A DNA stretch of 64,000 nucleotides from CAWFKS01 sp963816435. Its GTDB lineage: Bacteria; Pseudomonadota; Alphaproteobacteria; Rhizobiales; Rhizobiaceae. Below are positions 47,158 through 55,803 of this stretch, one piece after another; position 1 is the first letter of the stretch, and each line of letters begins with the position of its first letter. Below the pieces are notes generated by a model that was not told where the DNA came from, ran no database searches, and saw only the letters and a program-made list of their open reading frames with translations. The DNA lies in NCBI GenBank assembly GCA_963816435.1, contig CAWFKS010000018.1, positions 255,687-319,686 on the forward strand. Reading direction: 5' to 3'. Made by a program: the position numbers and the translations under genes.

Positions 47158-47655
47158 TCACATCCCGTTCTTTCGGTCTTCGCTTGGGTCGATGATTCGC
47201 TTGAAGGCTTCGATGGCGTCGGGGAACGACGCGACCAAACGCTTGGCGGCGGCGAGCGACGGTCCGGCGCGACTGACATCGAATTCGCCGTAACTGTGGG
47301 TGGCCCGATGTCTGAAAGCGCGGGTTTCGTGAAGATCCTTGGCCACCGTGTCCGGGAGCACGGCAGGACGCTCATGATCTCCGGACACTGCATTGCGAAG
47401 CCGTTCGATCAGCCTGTAATGCCAGTCCTCCCCCTGCGGTGTCTCTTCATCCAGAAGATGCATCAGCCTTTTCAGAGCTGCCTCTGCTGACGTGTGAGCA
47501 GACTGCAAGGAATGCATCAGAGCCATTTGGGCGCGGTAGCCATCGAGGCCTTCCGCGTTGAATCCGCCAGCGTCGTGCAGATCGCACGCATTTTGGAAAT
47601 GCCGCACCGCGGCTGCGACATCCGATTCAACGTCAAGCCATCGGGCATCGGTCAT
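47158..47655 (-). CDS. HEPN domain toxin (HepT-like)
   Basis: A 165-residue HEPN-domain protein, the likely RNase toxin of a HEPN/MNT toxin-antitoxin pair. It is all-helical: VAAAVRHFQNACDLHDAGGF, MALMHSLQSAHTSAEAALKR, then the catalytic-type motif in ETRAFRHRATHSYGEFDVSR, where RHRATH fits the RX4H signature and HSYG the usual follow-up. ATG at 47655 overlaps the antitoxin stop (ATGA). Start choice fits the coupled start; a longer reading frame upstream lies in the antitoxin. HEPN proteins of this type cut or modify RNA when the antitoxin is lost. Toxicity here is inferred. Confidence 0.83.
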   Translation of the reverse strand: MTDARWLDVESDVAAAVRHFQNACDLHDAGGFNAEGLDGYRAQMALMHSLQSAHTSAEAALKRLMHLLDEETPQGEDWHYRLIERLRNAVSGDHERPAVLPDTVAKDLHETRAFRHRATHSYGEFDVSRAGPSLAAAKRLVASFPDAIEAFKRIIDPSEDRKNGM

Positions 47656-47978
47656 CTGATCAAAGCCCCGTCCCTGGAAACGCGGTCCAACAACTCTGGA
47701 GGGGCCTCCGAAGCAAGGTGCAGGTCCGATTTGATTCCATGCTCGATGCACAGCCTCTCGGCGTGGTCGCGAGCGTCACGTTCCGCTTCGGCGGGAAAGT
47801 CGACGAGGATGTCGAGATCGCTGTCGTGTCGTGTTTCGCCCCGCGCGGCGGATCCGAATAGGACAAACCTTCCGCTGTGCTCCGCCGCGTACGAAGCCAA
47901 ATCCATTTTCACGCGCTCGATCTCCGAACGCATGCGGCTTTCCTTCAGCTTCTTGCGGTTCCCAACGGTGGCAATCAT
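47652..47978 (-). CDS. MNT-type nucleotidyltransferase antitoxin (MntA-like)
   Basis: A minimal nucleotidyltransferase of about 108 residues that is expected to neutralise the HEPN toxin, in characterised pairs by adenylylating a tyrosine of the toxin. The catalytic pattern is GSAARGETRHDSDLDILV, with GSxxRG and the Asp pair DxD, all intact. It starts at ATG 47978 (MIATVGNRKKLKESRMRSEI); a later ATG, MRSEIERVKMD, is possible. The stop overlaps the toxin ATG. Antitoxin first, toxin second is one of the two known orders. Confidence 0.83.
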   Translation of the reverse strand: MIATVGNRKKLKESRMRSEIERVKMDLASYAAEHSGRFVLFGSAARGETRHDSDLDILVDFPAEAERDARDHAERLCIEHGIKSDLHLASEAPPELLDRVSRDGALIR

Positions 47979-48170
47979 TCGGTCAACTCCTGGCTGGAAG
48001 ATAGCGGCCAGCCCCGCGAGCGACAATGGGCGCCGGAGACGATGCGTCCGTTCATGGAAACTTTCCCTTGAGCGTACGGCGCTGGTTGGAACCGGCTAGA
48101 GCGACGATATCCGTTTTAGTGATTGAGATGCAGCTGAAGGAAAGCCAGGGAACCCGGTGGATTGCGTTTC

Positions 48171-48187
48171 TTTGGTGGATAGGCCCG
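48171..48187. repeat. 17-bp direct repeat, copy 2
   Basis: Second copy of TTTGGTGGATAGGCCCG, 9 bp past the GreA/GreB stop. With copy 1 at 47097-47113 it brackets the toxin-antitoxin module. Confidence 0.8.
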
Positions 48188-48195
48188 CAGCCTTA

Positions 48196-48666
48196 TCACG
48201 CCCGCAGCGACAGGATTTCCCATTCCTTGCCGTTGACGGTGACGAGTTCGCCCTGCTTCTTGCCGAACAGCGCCATCGCCAGCGGCGCAGCATGGGAAAT
48301 CTTGCCCTGCGCGGCGTCGGCCTCGTCCTCGCCGACGATCTTCCATTCGTGGCGGTTTTCGTCCTCGTCCTCGATCTCGACGGTCATGCCGAAGCGCACG
48401 ACATCGCTGTCCGGCTCGGGGACGGAGACCTCGGCATTCTCGCGGCGGGCGTTCCAGTAGCGAAGGTCGCGCGAGGCATGCGCCAGGTGTTCGCGGTCGC
48501 TCTCGGCCTCGGCCCTGGCGAGTTCGGCGCGCGACTGCGCAATCTCGTGGTCGATCATCGCCAGTCCCTCGGGCGTGACGAGGTTTCGGTGCTGGCTGAC
48601 CGGCCGCTCACCGATATCGGTGAAGGCGGACTCGCCATCCTGCTCGCGTGTGAATGCCCTGCTCAT
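48196..48666 (-). CDS. GreA/GreB family transcription elongation factor
   Basis: A 156-residue Gre-type factor that helps RNA polymerase leave backtracked or stalled states. N-terminal MSRAFTREQDGESAFTDIGE with RPVSQHRNLVTPEGLAMIDH, then the coiled coil (EIAQSRAELARAEAESDREH, LAHASRDLRYWNARRENAEV) and a C-terminal FKBP-like domain: TVEIEDEDENRHEWKIVGED and SHAAPLAMALFGKKQGELVT. The long N-terminal coiled-coil tip residues fit Gre proteins; it may also be a Gre-like nucleoside diphosphate kinase regulator. ATG at 48666. It sits just right of the accessory patch. Confidence 0.82.
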   Translation of the reverse strand: MSRAFTREQDGESAFTDIGERPVSQHRNLVTPEGLAMIDHEIAQSRAELARAEAESDREHLAHASRDLRYWNARRENAEVSVPEPDSDVVRFGMTVEIEDEDENRHEWKIVGEDEADAAQGKISHAAPLAMALFGKKQGELVTVNGKEWEILSLRA

Positions 48667-48866
48667 TGACGGAGCCTATGAAATCGGCCGCCAAACCACA
48701 AGTTTCGCCGGCGCAGCGGGCGGTTTCGCCGCATTTGCATGGTTTTGCACGACGCTGCGGCGGAGGCTGAGAAAGAGATTCAGCGAACGGTGAAGTTAAA
48801 TCCGGATGGCGCGGCAAGCGATTGTTTCGCCTTGGCTTTCCAGATTGCGGAAAGGATGCGGGCGCG

Positions 48867-49871
48867 TCACCCGAGGACGCCGACGGGCCGCAGGCCACCG
48901 ATCTCGATGCCGTTCCAGTTGCTCAGGACAGGCCGCGCCAAATCATCGAGCCGCGTGGCGAGATCGGCATCCTCGCGCAGCAATCGGGCAAGTACCGCGG
49001 CGACCATCACCTCCGCCGCCCTGCCGGCACCGTCGTCGCATTTCAGCGCGATGCCAAGTCCCTAATCGGGCAGCGCGGCGCAGTAGACGCCCTCCGCGCC
49101 GGTCTTGGCGAAGATCTTTCCCGCGCCTGCCTGCATCAGCTTCAGGTCGGCGCGCCCGGTGCCCGAAACGTAGAAGGGCTCGGCCATGCAGGCGGCAAAC
49201 AGGCGGCGCGCCGCCTTCGCCCGCTCGGGCGCCAACCCGGTGCCCGTCGCCATTCTGGCAAACCCGACCGCGAGGTTCTTGAGCGGCACCGCGTAGGTCG
49301 GGATCGAGCAACCGTCGACGCCGCTGTTGTCGGCGCCGTGGGCGGCACCCGTGACCTCGGTCATCACCTCGGCGATCATCTGCTGGTACGGGTGCTCGCG
49401 CTTCACGTAGCCCTCGTGCTTCAGTCCGATATGACGGCACGTGCACAGGAAGCCGGAATGCTTGCCCGAACAGTTGTTGTGCAGCGCCGCCGGCGAGCCG
49501 CCTTCGCGGGCCAGCGCGATCATGGCATCCTGGTTGCTCGGCCAGTGCGCGCCGCATTCGAGCGCCGATCCGTCGAAACCGGCCTTCTCCAGCATGCGCG
49601 TGGCGGTCGCGACATGTTCCGGCTCGCCGCCGTGCGACGCGCAGGCGAGCGCCAGCTCGCGATCGCCGAAGCCATAGGCATCGGCGGCGCCGCTCTCGAC
49701 CAGCGGCAGCGCCTGGATCGACTTCACCGCCGAGCGCGGGAAGACCGGCTGATGGACGTCGCCGATCTCGAGCACCGTCGCGCCGTCCGCATCGACGACG
49801 CAGACAGAGCCGCGATGCCGGCTTTCGACGCGGCCGCCGCGAGTGACTTCGACGAGAACGGGATTGGTCAT
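48867..49871 (-). CDS. L-asparaginase, rhizobial type II family (one frameshift)
   Basis: An asparaginase of the family first described in Rhizobium etli (Asparaginase_II, PF06089), hydrolysing asparagine to aspartate and ammonia. ATG 49871: MTNPVLVEVTRGGRVESRHR. Blocks: FPRSAVKSIQALPLVESGAA (S-x-x-K), ASHGGEPEHVATATRMLEKA, CGAHWPSNQDAMIALAREGG, NNCSGKHSGFLCTCRHIGLK (catalytic SGKH), VDGCSIPTYAVPLKNLAVGF. A frameshift near 49062 follows EGVYCAALPD, after which ALPELGLGIALKCDDGAGRA and ARPVLSNWNGIEIGGLRPVG complete the C-terminus to 48867. It differs from E. coli AnsA/AnsB. Confidence 0.9.
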
Positions 49872-49955
49872 GAATGCACCTGAACGGGAGTGGATCGCGT
49901 GCCGGCACCTAGCCCCTCACCGGCGACCACGCAATGGGCCGGACGCGCCGAAATC

Positions 49956-50699
49956 TCAGTCCCGTCGCATGATGCCGGCGGTGGTGAAGCCGCCATCGAC
50001 CGCGATGGCCTGGCCGCTGATGTAGCTGGCGTCCGGCGACAGCAGGAAGGCGATGGCGGCGGCGATCTCGGAAGGCTCGGCATAGCGCCGCTGCGGCAGA
50101 CGCTCCAGCCAGGAGCGGCGCTCTTCCTCGCTGTGCAGTTGCGACACCAGCGGCGTCTCGACCGGGCCGGGGCAGATGCAGTTCACCCGCACCCCGCGGC
50201 TGGCATATTCCAGCGCCATCACCTGCGACATCATCATCACGCCGGCCTTGGAAGCGCCGTAGGCGACGCGTCCGTGGTTGGCGCGCAGGCCGGAGACCGA
50301 GGCGATGTTGACCACCGCCAGCGTGTCCGCCATGCGCTCCAGCGCCGCCCTGGAAGCGATGAAGGAGCCGACGAGATTGACGTCGATGACCTCGCGGAAC
50401 AGCTCGGCGCTGGTCGCCTCGAAATTCACGTTGCGCGCGATGCCGGCGGAAGTCACCAGCGCGCCGATCGGGCCCAGTATGTCGACGGCCTGATCGAACG
50501 CCTCGGCGATTTCGTCCTCGTCGGTGACATCGGCGCAGAGGAAGGCGGCGTTCTCGCCGGAAAACCTGTCCTCGGCGCCGGCCAAGCCGTCCTCGTCGGC
50601 ATCAATCAGCGCGACCGGCCAGCCATCGTCGAGCAGCCTTTCGGCCGTGGCGAGCCCGATTCCGGATGCGCCGCCCGTGATGACCGCCGACGGCCTCAT
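49956..50699 (-). CDS. Short-chain dehydrogenase/reductase (SDR)
   Basis: A 247-residue classical SDR. Cofactor motif VITGGASGIGLATAERLLDD (TGxxxGxG), then LVTSAGIARNVNFEATSAEL, catalytic YGASKAG (YxxxK), and substrate end RVNCICPGPVETPLVSQLH. ATG at 50699 overlaps the thiolase stop by ATGA. It is co-transcribed with the thiolase gene and could reduce a 3-oxoacyl or hydroxy group on the thiolase's substrate; this is inference from context. NAD(H) preference is not decided here, although the acidic Asp in IDADEDG after strand 2 favours NAD(H). Confidence 0.9.
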   Translation of the reverse strand: MRPSAVITGGASGIGLATAERLLDDGWPVALIDADEDGLAGAEDRFSGENAAFLCADVTDEDEIAEAFDQAVDILGPIGALVTSAGIARNVNFEATSAELFREVIDVNLVGSFIASRAALERMADTLAVVNIASVSGLRANHGRVAYGASKAGVMMMSQVMALEYASRGVRVNCICPGPVETPLVSQLHSEEERRSWLERLPQRRYAEPSEIAAAIAFLLSPDASYISGQAIAVDGGFTTAGIMRRD

Positions 50700-51863
50700 T
50701 TGATCCGTTCGAGGATCGACACGTAGTTGGCCACCGCCGCACCGCCCATGTTGAAGATGCCGCCGAGTTCGGCGTTCTTCACCTGGATGCCGCCGGCCTC
50801 GCCGGTGAGCTGCATGGCCGACAGAACGTGCATGGAGACGCCGGTGGCGCCAATCGGGTGACCCTTCGCCTTCAGTCCACCGGAGGGATTGACGGGCAGA
50901 CGACCGTCCATCGCCGTCTCGCCACTCATCGCCACCCTGGCGCCCTCGCCGCGCGGCGCCAGCCCCATCGCCTCGTATTCGATCAGTTCGGCGATGGTGA
51001 AGCAGTCGTGCGTCTCGACGAAGGAAAGGTCGTCCAGCGTTGCGCCGGCGTTCTTCAGCGCCCTGCCCCAGGCCTCCTCGCAGCCTTCGAACAGGAGGAT
51101 GTCGCGCTTCGACATCGGCAGGAAATCCTGCACGTGCTCGTTGGCGCGGAAGGCGACCGACCTGCGCATGCCGAGCGAGGTCTGCGTGTCGGCGAGCACC
51201 AGCGCGGCGGCGCCGTCGGAGACCAGCGAGCAGTCGGTGCGCTTCAGCGGGCCGGCCACGTACGGGTTCTTGTCGCTCTCGGCGCGGCAGAACTCGTAGC
51301 CCAGATCCTTGCGCATCTGCGCCCAAGGGTTCTCGACACCGTTCTTGTGGTTTTTCGCGGCGATCATGGCAAGCGCATCGGACTGGTCGCCGTGGCGCTG
51401 GAAATAGGCGCTGGCGATCTTGCCGAAGACGCCGGCGAAACCCGGCCGGCGTGTCGCCGTCCTCCGGCAAATAGGAGGCCTTCAGCAGGTTCTTGCCGAT
51501 CTCGGGGCCCGGCGTCGTGGTCATCTGCTCGGCGCCGACGACGAGCACGATGCGCGCGGCATGCGCGTCGATGGCGCGAATGCCCTGGCGGACCGCGGCC
51601 GAGCCGGTCGCGCAGGCGTTCTCGACGCGCGTCGCCGGCTTGAAGCGCAGGCGGTCGTCGGCCTGCAGCACGAGACTGGCGGTGAAGTCCTGGGCCGAGA
51701 AGCCGGCATTGAAATGGCCGAGCACTATCTCGTCGACGTCGTCGGGGCCGATGCCGGCATGGTCCAGCGCCTGCGCGGCGACCTCGACGATCATGTCTTC
51801 GAGCGTGGTGTCGGCGTGGCGGCCGAAGGGAAGATGCGCCCAGCCCACGATGGATGCGGTCAT
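50696..51863 (-). CDS. Acetyl-CoA acetyltransferase/thiolase family protein (one frameshift)
   Basis: A thiolase-family enzyme of about 389 residues. Start ATG 51863, MTASIVGWAHLPFGRHADTT, then nucleophile Cys in VENACATGSAAVRQGIRAID and GAEQMTTTPGPEIGKNLLKA. A frameshift near 51440 separates GDTPAG from the next readable MIAAKNHKNGVENPWAQMRK. C-terminal catalytic blocks: FVETHDCFTIAELIEYEAMG, NPSGGLKAKGHPIGATGVSM (His of GHPIGATG). It may act in acyl-CoA chain cleavage or, like some SCP-x-type members, on unusual acyl groups. Divergent from betI, in operon with an SDR. Confidence 0.85.
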
Positions 51864-52004
51864 TGTCTCGATACTCCCTCGAAGAAATCTAGCATGTCGG
51901 CGCGCTGCGCGCTGCCAATTGTTGTCCTGATATCGGTCAGGTCCGGCCGAAACGCAACAAACCACAGCCATGACCTGGCCCTGCGGCGCTTTTGCGATTT
52001 TTTC

Positions 52005-52024
52005 TTGATTGACGGCTCAATCAA
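52005..52024. promoter_or_regulatory. BetI-like operator in the bet promoter
   Basis: TTGATTGACGGCTCAATCAA is a perfect 8-bp inverted repeat with a 4-base spacer, 28 bp upstream of the betI start. It closely matches the TetR-type site known for BetI, with paired TTGATTGA/TCAATCAA half-sites. It should mediate choline-responsive autoregulation. The divergent thiolase gene lies 142 bp away and may also be affected. Confidence 0.82.
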
Positions 52025-52051
52025 AAATAGCGTGGTGCGCGGAGAGACTTC

Positions 52052-52646
52052 ATGCCCAAGCTCGGAATGGAACCGGTACGCCGCAAGGCGCTGATCGATG
52101 CCGCCATCCTCGCGATCGGCGAACGTGGTTCGCTCGACGTCACGATGTCCGAAATCGCCGGCCGGGCCGGCGTCTCGCCGGCGCTGGCGCATCACTATTT
52201 CGGCGCCAAGGACGAGCTGCTGCAGGCGACCATGCGGCACATACTGTCGGAACTGGGCGCCGATCTGCGCGCCGCCCTGGCCAGTGCGGCGACGCCGCGC
52301 GAGCGGCTGGATGCGATCCTTGCGGTGAACTTTTCCGACTCGCAGTTCCGTGCCGAGACGATCGCGGCCTGGCTGGCATTCTATGTCGAGGCGCAGCGCT
52401 CGACAGCGATGCGGCGGCTGTTGAGGATCTACGCCAGGCGCCTGCACTCCAACCTGATGAGCGGGTTGTCGCCGCTGCTGCCGGAGCGCCGAGGCCTCCC
52501 GCGTGGCGGAGGGCGTGGCCGCACTGATCGACGGGCTCTACATCCGCCGCGCTCTCAAGGACGGGCCGCCCGATCCTGCCTCGGCCGTCGCGCTGGTGCG
52601 CGACTATCTCGACCTGAAACTCGAACGCAGCGGAGAGCCCGCATGA
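52052..52646 (+). CDS. betI: Choline-responsive TetR repressor BetI (one frameshift)
   Basis: The TetR-family repressor of the bet operon. Start ATG 52052, MPKLGMEPVRRKALIDAAIL, the family-typical start, and HTH DVTMSEIAGRAGVSPALAHH with YFGAKDELLQATMRHILSEL. The ligand domain contains FSDSQFRAETIAAWLAFYVE, a segment conserved in BetI. A frameshift near 52490 (after LSPLLPER) is followed by EGVAALIDGLYIRRALKDGP in the right frame, then the stop at 52646. The stop overlaps the betC ATG. The operator lies just upstream. Confidence 0.92.
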
Positions 52647-54171
52647 GCGCGCGCCCGAACATCCTCATCCTCATGGTCGACCAGCTGAACGGAACGCTGT
52701 TTCCGGACGGTCCCGTCGACTTCCTGCACACGCCGCATCTGGCGGAACTGGCTTCGCGGTCCGTCCGCTTCGCCAACAACTATACCGCCTCGCCGCTCTG
52801 TGCGCCGGGCCGCGCTTCCTTCATGAGCGGGCAGTTGCCGTCGCGGACGCGGGTCTACGACAACGCGGCCGAGTTCGTCTCGGCGATCCCCACCTACGCG
52901 CACCACTTGCGGATGGCCGGCTACTTCACCTGCCTGTCTGGCAAGATGCACTTCGTCGGGCCCGATCAACTGCACGGGTTGGAGGAGCGGCTGACCACCG
53001 ACATCTATCCCGCCGATTTCGGCTGGACGCCGGACTATCGCAAGCCCGGCGAGCGCATCGACTGGTGGTACCACAATCTCGGGTCGGTCACCGGCGCGGG
53101 CGTTGCCGAGATCTCCAACCAGATGGAATATGACGACGAGGTCGCCTTCAACGCCGAACAGAAGCTCTATCAGCTCGCCCGCCAGAGCCAGGACGAGGAA
53201 CGGCGGCCGTGGTGCCTCACCGTCTCCTTCACCCACCCGCACGACCCCTACGTCGCCAGGCGCAAATACTGGGACCTCTACGAGGACTGCCCGGCGCTGG
53301 AGCCGAAGATCGGCGCGATCCCGTTCGAGGAACAGGACGCGCACTCGCAGCGGCTCTATCTGGCCAACGACTACAAGAACTTCGACATCGAGCCCGAGAA
53401 CGTTCGCCGCGCGAGGCGCGGCTATTTCGCCAACATCTCCTATCTCGACGACAAGGTAGGCTCCATCCTCGACGTGCTGAAACGCACGCGCATGGACGAC
53501 GACACGATCGTCGTCTTCTGCTCCGATCACGGCGACATGCTGGGTGAGCGCGGGCTTTGGTTCAAGATGAGCTTCTTCGAGGGCTCGGCACGCGTGCCGC
53601 TGATGATCGCCGCACCCGGGGTAAAGGGACGGCTGGTCGAAACGCCCGTCTCCAACCTCGACATCCTGCCGACGCTCTGCGACCTCGCCGGCGTCGAGAT
53701 GCATGGAATCATGCCGTGGACGGACGGCCAGTCGCTGAAGCCACTGATGAACGGCGGCGCAGCGCAGCGAACCCGTGCTTATGGAATATGCCGCCGAAGG
53801 CTCCTACGCGCCGATGGTCGCGATACGCCAGGGCAAGTGGAAATACGTCCATTGCGAGCTCGACCCGCCGCAGCTCTTCGACCTGGAGAAGCGATCCGCT
53901 CGAGCAGACCAACCTCGCGGCCGATCCGGCTCATGCCGATGTGCTGTCGGAGTTCACGGAAATGATGCTGGCGCGCTGGGACATGGCCCGCTTCGACGCC
54001 GAAGTGCGCGAGAGCCAGGCACGGCGCTGGGTCGTCTATCCGGCGCTGCGCAACGGCTCCTACTATCCGTGGGACTTCCAGCCGCTGCAGAAGGCCTCCG
54101 AGCGCTACATGCGCAACCACATGGATCTCAACGTGCTCGAAGAGCGCAACCGTTTCCCGAGGGGAGAATGA
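52643..54171 (+). CDS. betC: Choline-sulfatase (two frameshifts)
   Basis: Choline-sulfatase releases choline from choline-O-sulfate, feeding the glycine betaine pathway. Start ATG 52643: MSARPNILILMVDQLNGTLF. The formylglycine-forming motif is PLCAPGRASFMSGQLPSRTR, Cys53 as the site of conversion. Further blocks: YFTCLSGKMHFVGPDQLHG, TVSFTHPHDPYVARRKYWDL, YFANISYLDDKVGSILDVLK, VFCSDHGDMLGERGLWFKMS. Frameshifts near 53770 and 53900 break the C-terminal part; after them comes RRWVVYPALRNGSYYPWDFQ, the conserved family end. Total about 509 residues. Confidence 0.92.
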
Positions 54172-54172
54172 C

Positions 54173-54817
54173 ATGATCACCGTCTGGGGCCGAGCCACGT
54201 CATCGAACGTACAGCTCGTCATGTGGGCGCTGGCCGAAATCGGGCTTGACTGCGAACGCCTCGACGTGGGCGGCGCCTTCGGCAAGACCGACACCGAGGA
54301 ATACCGCCGGATGAATCCCAACCGGCTGGTGCCGGTGCTGCAGGACGGCGATCTCACCATGTTCGAGAGCGCCGCGATCGTGCGCTATCTCGGCGCGAAA
54401 TACGGCAGCGAGCAGTTCTGGCCGTCCGATCCCGCGCGCCGTGGCCCGCTCGACACCTGGGCGGAGTGGATCAAGACCACCTTCGTCCCGGCCTTCATGC
54501 CCGGCGTGTTCCTTGCGCTGGTGGCGCAGAAGCCGGAGCAGCGCAACGATGCCGCGATCGCGGCATCGGTGGAGAAGGTCAAGCCACTCGCGAAAATGCT
54601 GGATGAGCGACTGGCCGAGATGAAGGATGGCTATCTCGGCGGCAAGGAGCCCTGCTTTGCCGACATCATCGTTGGCGGCCCGCTCTATCGCTATTTCACG
54701 CTCGATTTCGACCGCGCCGAGACGCCGCACCTGGCGGACTACTACCAGCGGCTGACGCAACGTCCCGCCTATGCCCGGCACGTCATGGTCTCCTACGAGA
54801 GCCTGAGGGCGAAATGA
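54173..54817 (+). CDS. Glutathione S-transferase family protein
   Basis: An intact 214-residue glutathione S-transferase. The N-terminal thioredoxin-like part reads VWGRATSSNVQLVMWALAEI with Ser residues at the GSH site, then MNPNRLVPVLQDGDLTMFES (cis-Pro VP and ES for gamma-glutamyl binding). The C-terminal helical part follows: PLDTWAEWIKTTFVPAFMPG and LDERLAEMKDGYLGGKEPCF with ADIIVGGPLYRYF. Start ATG 54173, one base after the betC stop; the end overlaps the next gene. Unexpected within a bet operon; its substrate is unknown. Confidence 0.9.
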   Translation: MITVWGRATSSNVQLVMWALAEIGLDCERLDVGGAFGKTDTEEYRRMNPNRLVPVLQDGDLTMFESAAIVRYLGAKYGSEQFWPSDPARRGPLDTWAEWIKTTFVPAFMPGVFLALVAQKPEQRNDAAIAASVEKVKPLAKMLDERLAEMKDGYLGGKEPCFADIIVGGPLYRYFTLDFDRAETPHLADYYQRLTQRPAYARHVMVSYESLRAK

Positions 54818-55803
54818 TCCCGGACCTCGCCCACCTCAAGCGCGCGTACGCAGCCACGTCCAAAGCCACGCAGGTGACGCCGCTGCTCGAAAGCGCCGCT
54901 CTCGCCCGCGAGGTCGGCGCCGAGCGCGTCTTCGTGAAGCCGGAATCGCTGCAGTGGGCGGGATCGTTCAAGGTGCGCGGCGCTTACTGGCGGCTCACCC
55001 TGCTGTCGCCGGAGGAAAAGCGGCGCGGCGTCGTCGCCTATTCGTCCGGCAACTTTGCGCAGGGGCTCGCGGCCGCCGGCGAAGCGCTCGGCATTCCCGT
55101 GACCATCGTCATGCCGATCGACGCGCCCGCCGCCAAGAGCGAGGCAACCAGAAGCTACGGCGCCCATGTCGTGCAGACCGACCACGGCGATCGCGCCCGC
55201 GAGGAAGTGGCCGCCGAGAAGGCGCGCGAGATCGCGGCCGAGGAAAACCTCGTGCTGCTGCACCCGTTCGACGACGCCGAGATCGTGGCGGGCCAGGCCG
55301 GCGCGGGTCTGGAGGCGCTCGATCAGCTTGCTGCTCGTGGCGCCGAAGCCGACCTGCTGTTCTGCCCCGTCGGCGGCGGCGGACTGATCGGCGGCGTGTC
55401 GCTCTCCTTTCACTATCTTTCGCCGCAGACCGCCATCTTTGCGGTCGAGCCGGAAGGCTTCAACGGCATGGGAACTTCACTCGCCCGGGGCGCAATCGAG
55501 ACGATGCCGCTGGGGGCCGCTTCGATCTGCGACGGGCTGATGGCACGCAGGCCTGGCGAGGCGCCTTTCGCTGCCGTCACCGCTGCCGGCGTAAAGGGCA
55601 GGACGGTGTCGGACGCCAGCGTCCGGCAGGCAATGAAGCTCGCCTTCGAGCGGCTCAAGCTGGTGCTGGAACCCTCGGGCGCCGCCGCGATTGCCGCAAT
55701 GCTCGATCCACGGATCGACCTTGCCGGCAAGACCGTCGTGGCGATCGCCACCGGCGGCAACATCTCGCTGCAGGACTTCATGAGGCATGTCGGCAATGCT
55801 TGA
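54814..55803 (+). CDS. PLP-dependent threonine/serine dehydratase family protein
   Basis: An intact 329-residue type II-fold PLP enzyme, close to threonine ammonia-lyase and serine/threonine dehydratases. The PLP Lys lies in WAGSFKVRGAYWRLTLLSPE (SFKxRGA). Other features: VVAYSSGNFAQGLAAAGEAL, the glycine loop FCPVGGGGLIGGVSLSFHYL and IATGGNISLQDF. No C-terminal regulatory ACT domain, so it is a short catabolic form. It overlaps the GST stop and betA. It may use a hydroxy-amino acid from choline/betaine degradation, but the substrate is not determined here. Confidence 0.87.
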   Translation: MIPDLAHLKRAYAATSKATQVTPLLESAALAREVGAERVFVKPESLQWAGSFKVRGAYWRLTLLSPEEKRRGVVAYSSGNFAQGLAAAGEALGIPVTIVMPIDAPAAKSEATRSYGAHVVQTDHGDRAREEVAAEKAREIAAEENLVLLHPFDDAEIVAGQAGAGLEALDQLAARGAEADLLFCPVGGGGLIGGVSLSFHYLSPQTAIFAVEPEGFNGMGTSLARGAIETMPLGAASICDGLMARRPGEAPFAAVTAAGVKGRTVSDASVRQAMKLAFERLKLVLEPSGAAAIAAMLDPRIDLAGKTVVAIATGGNISLQDFMRHVGNA

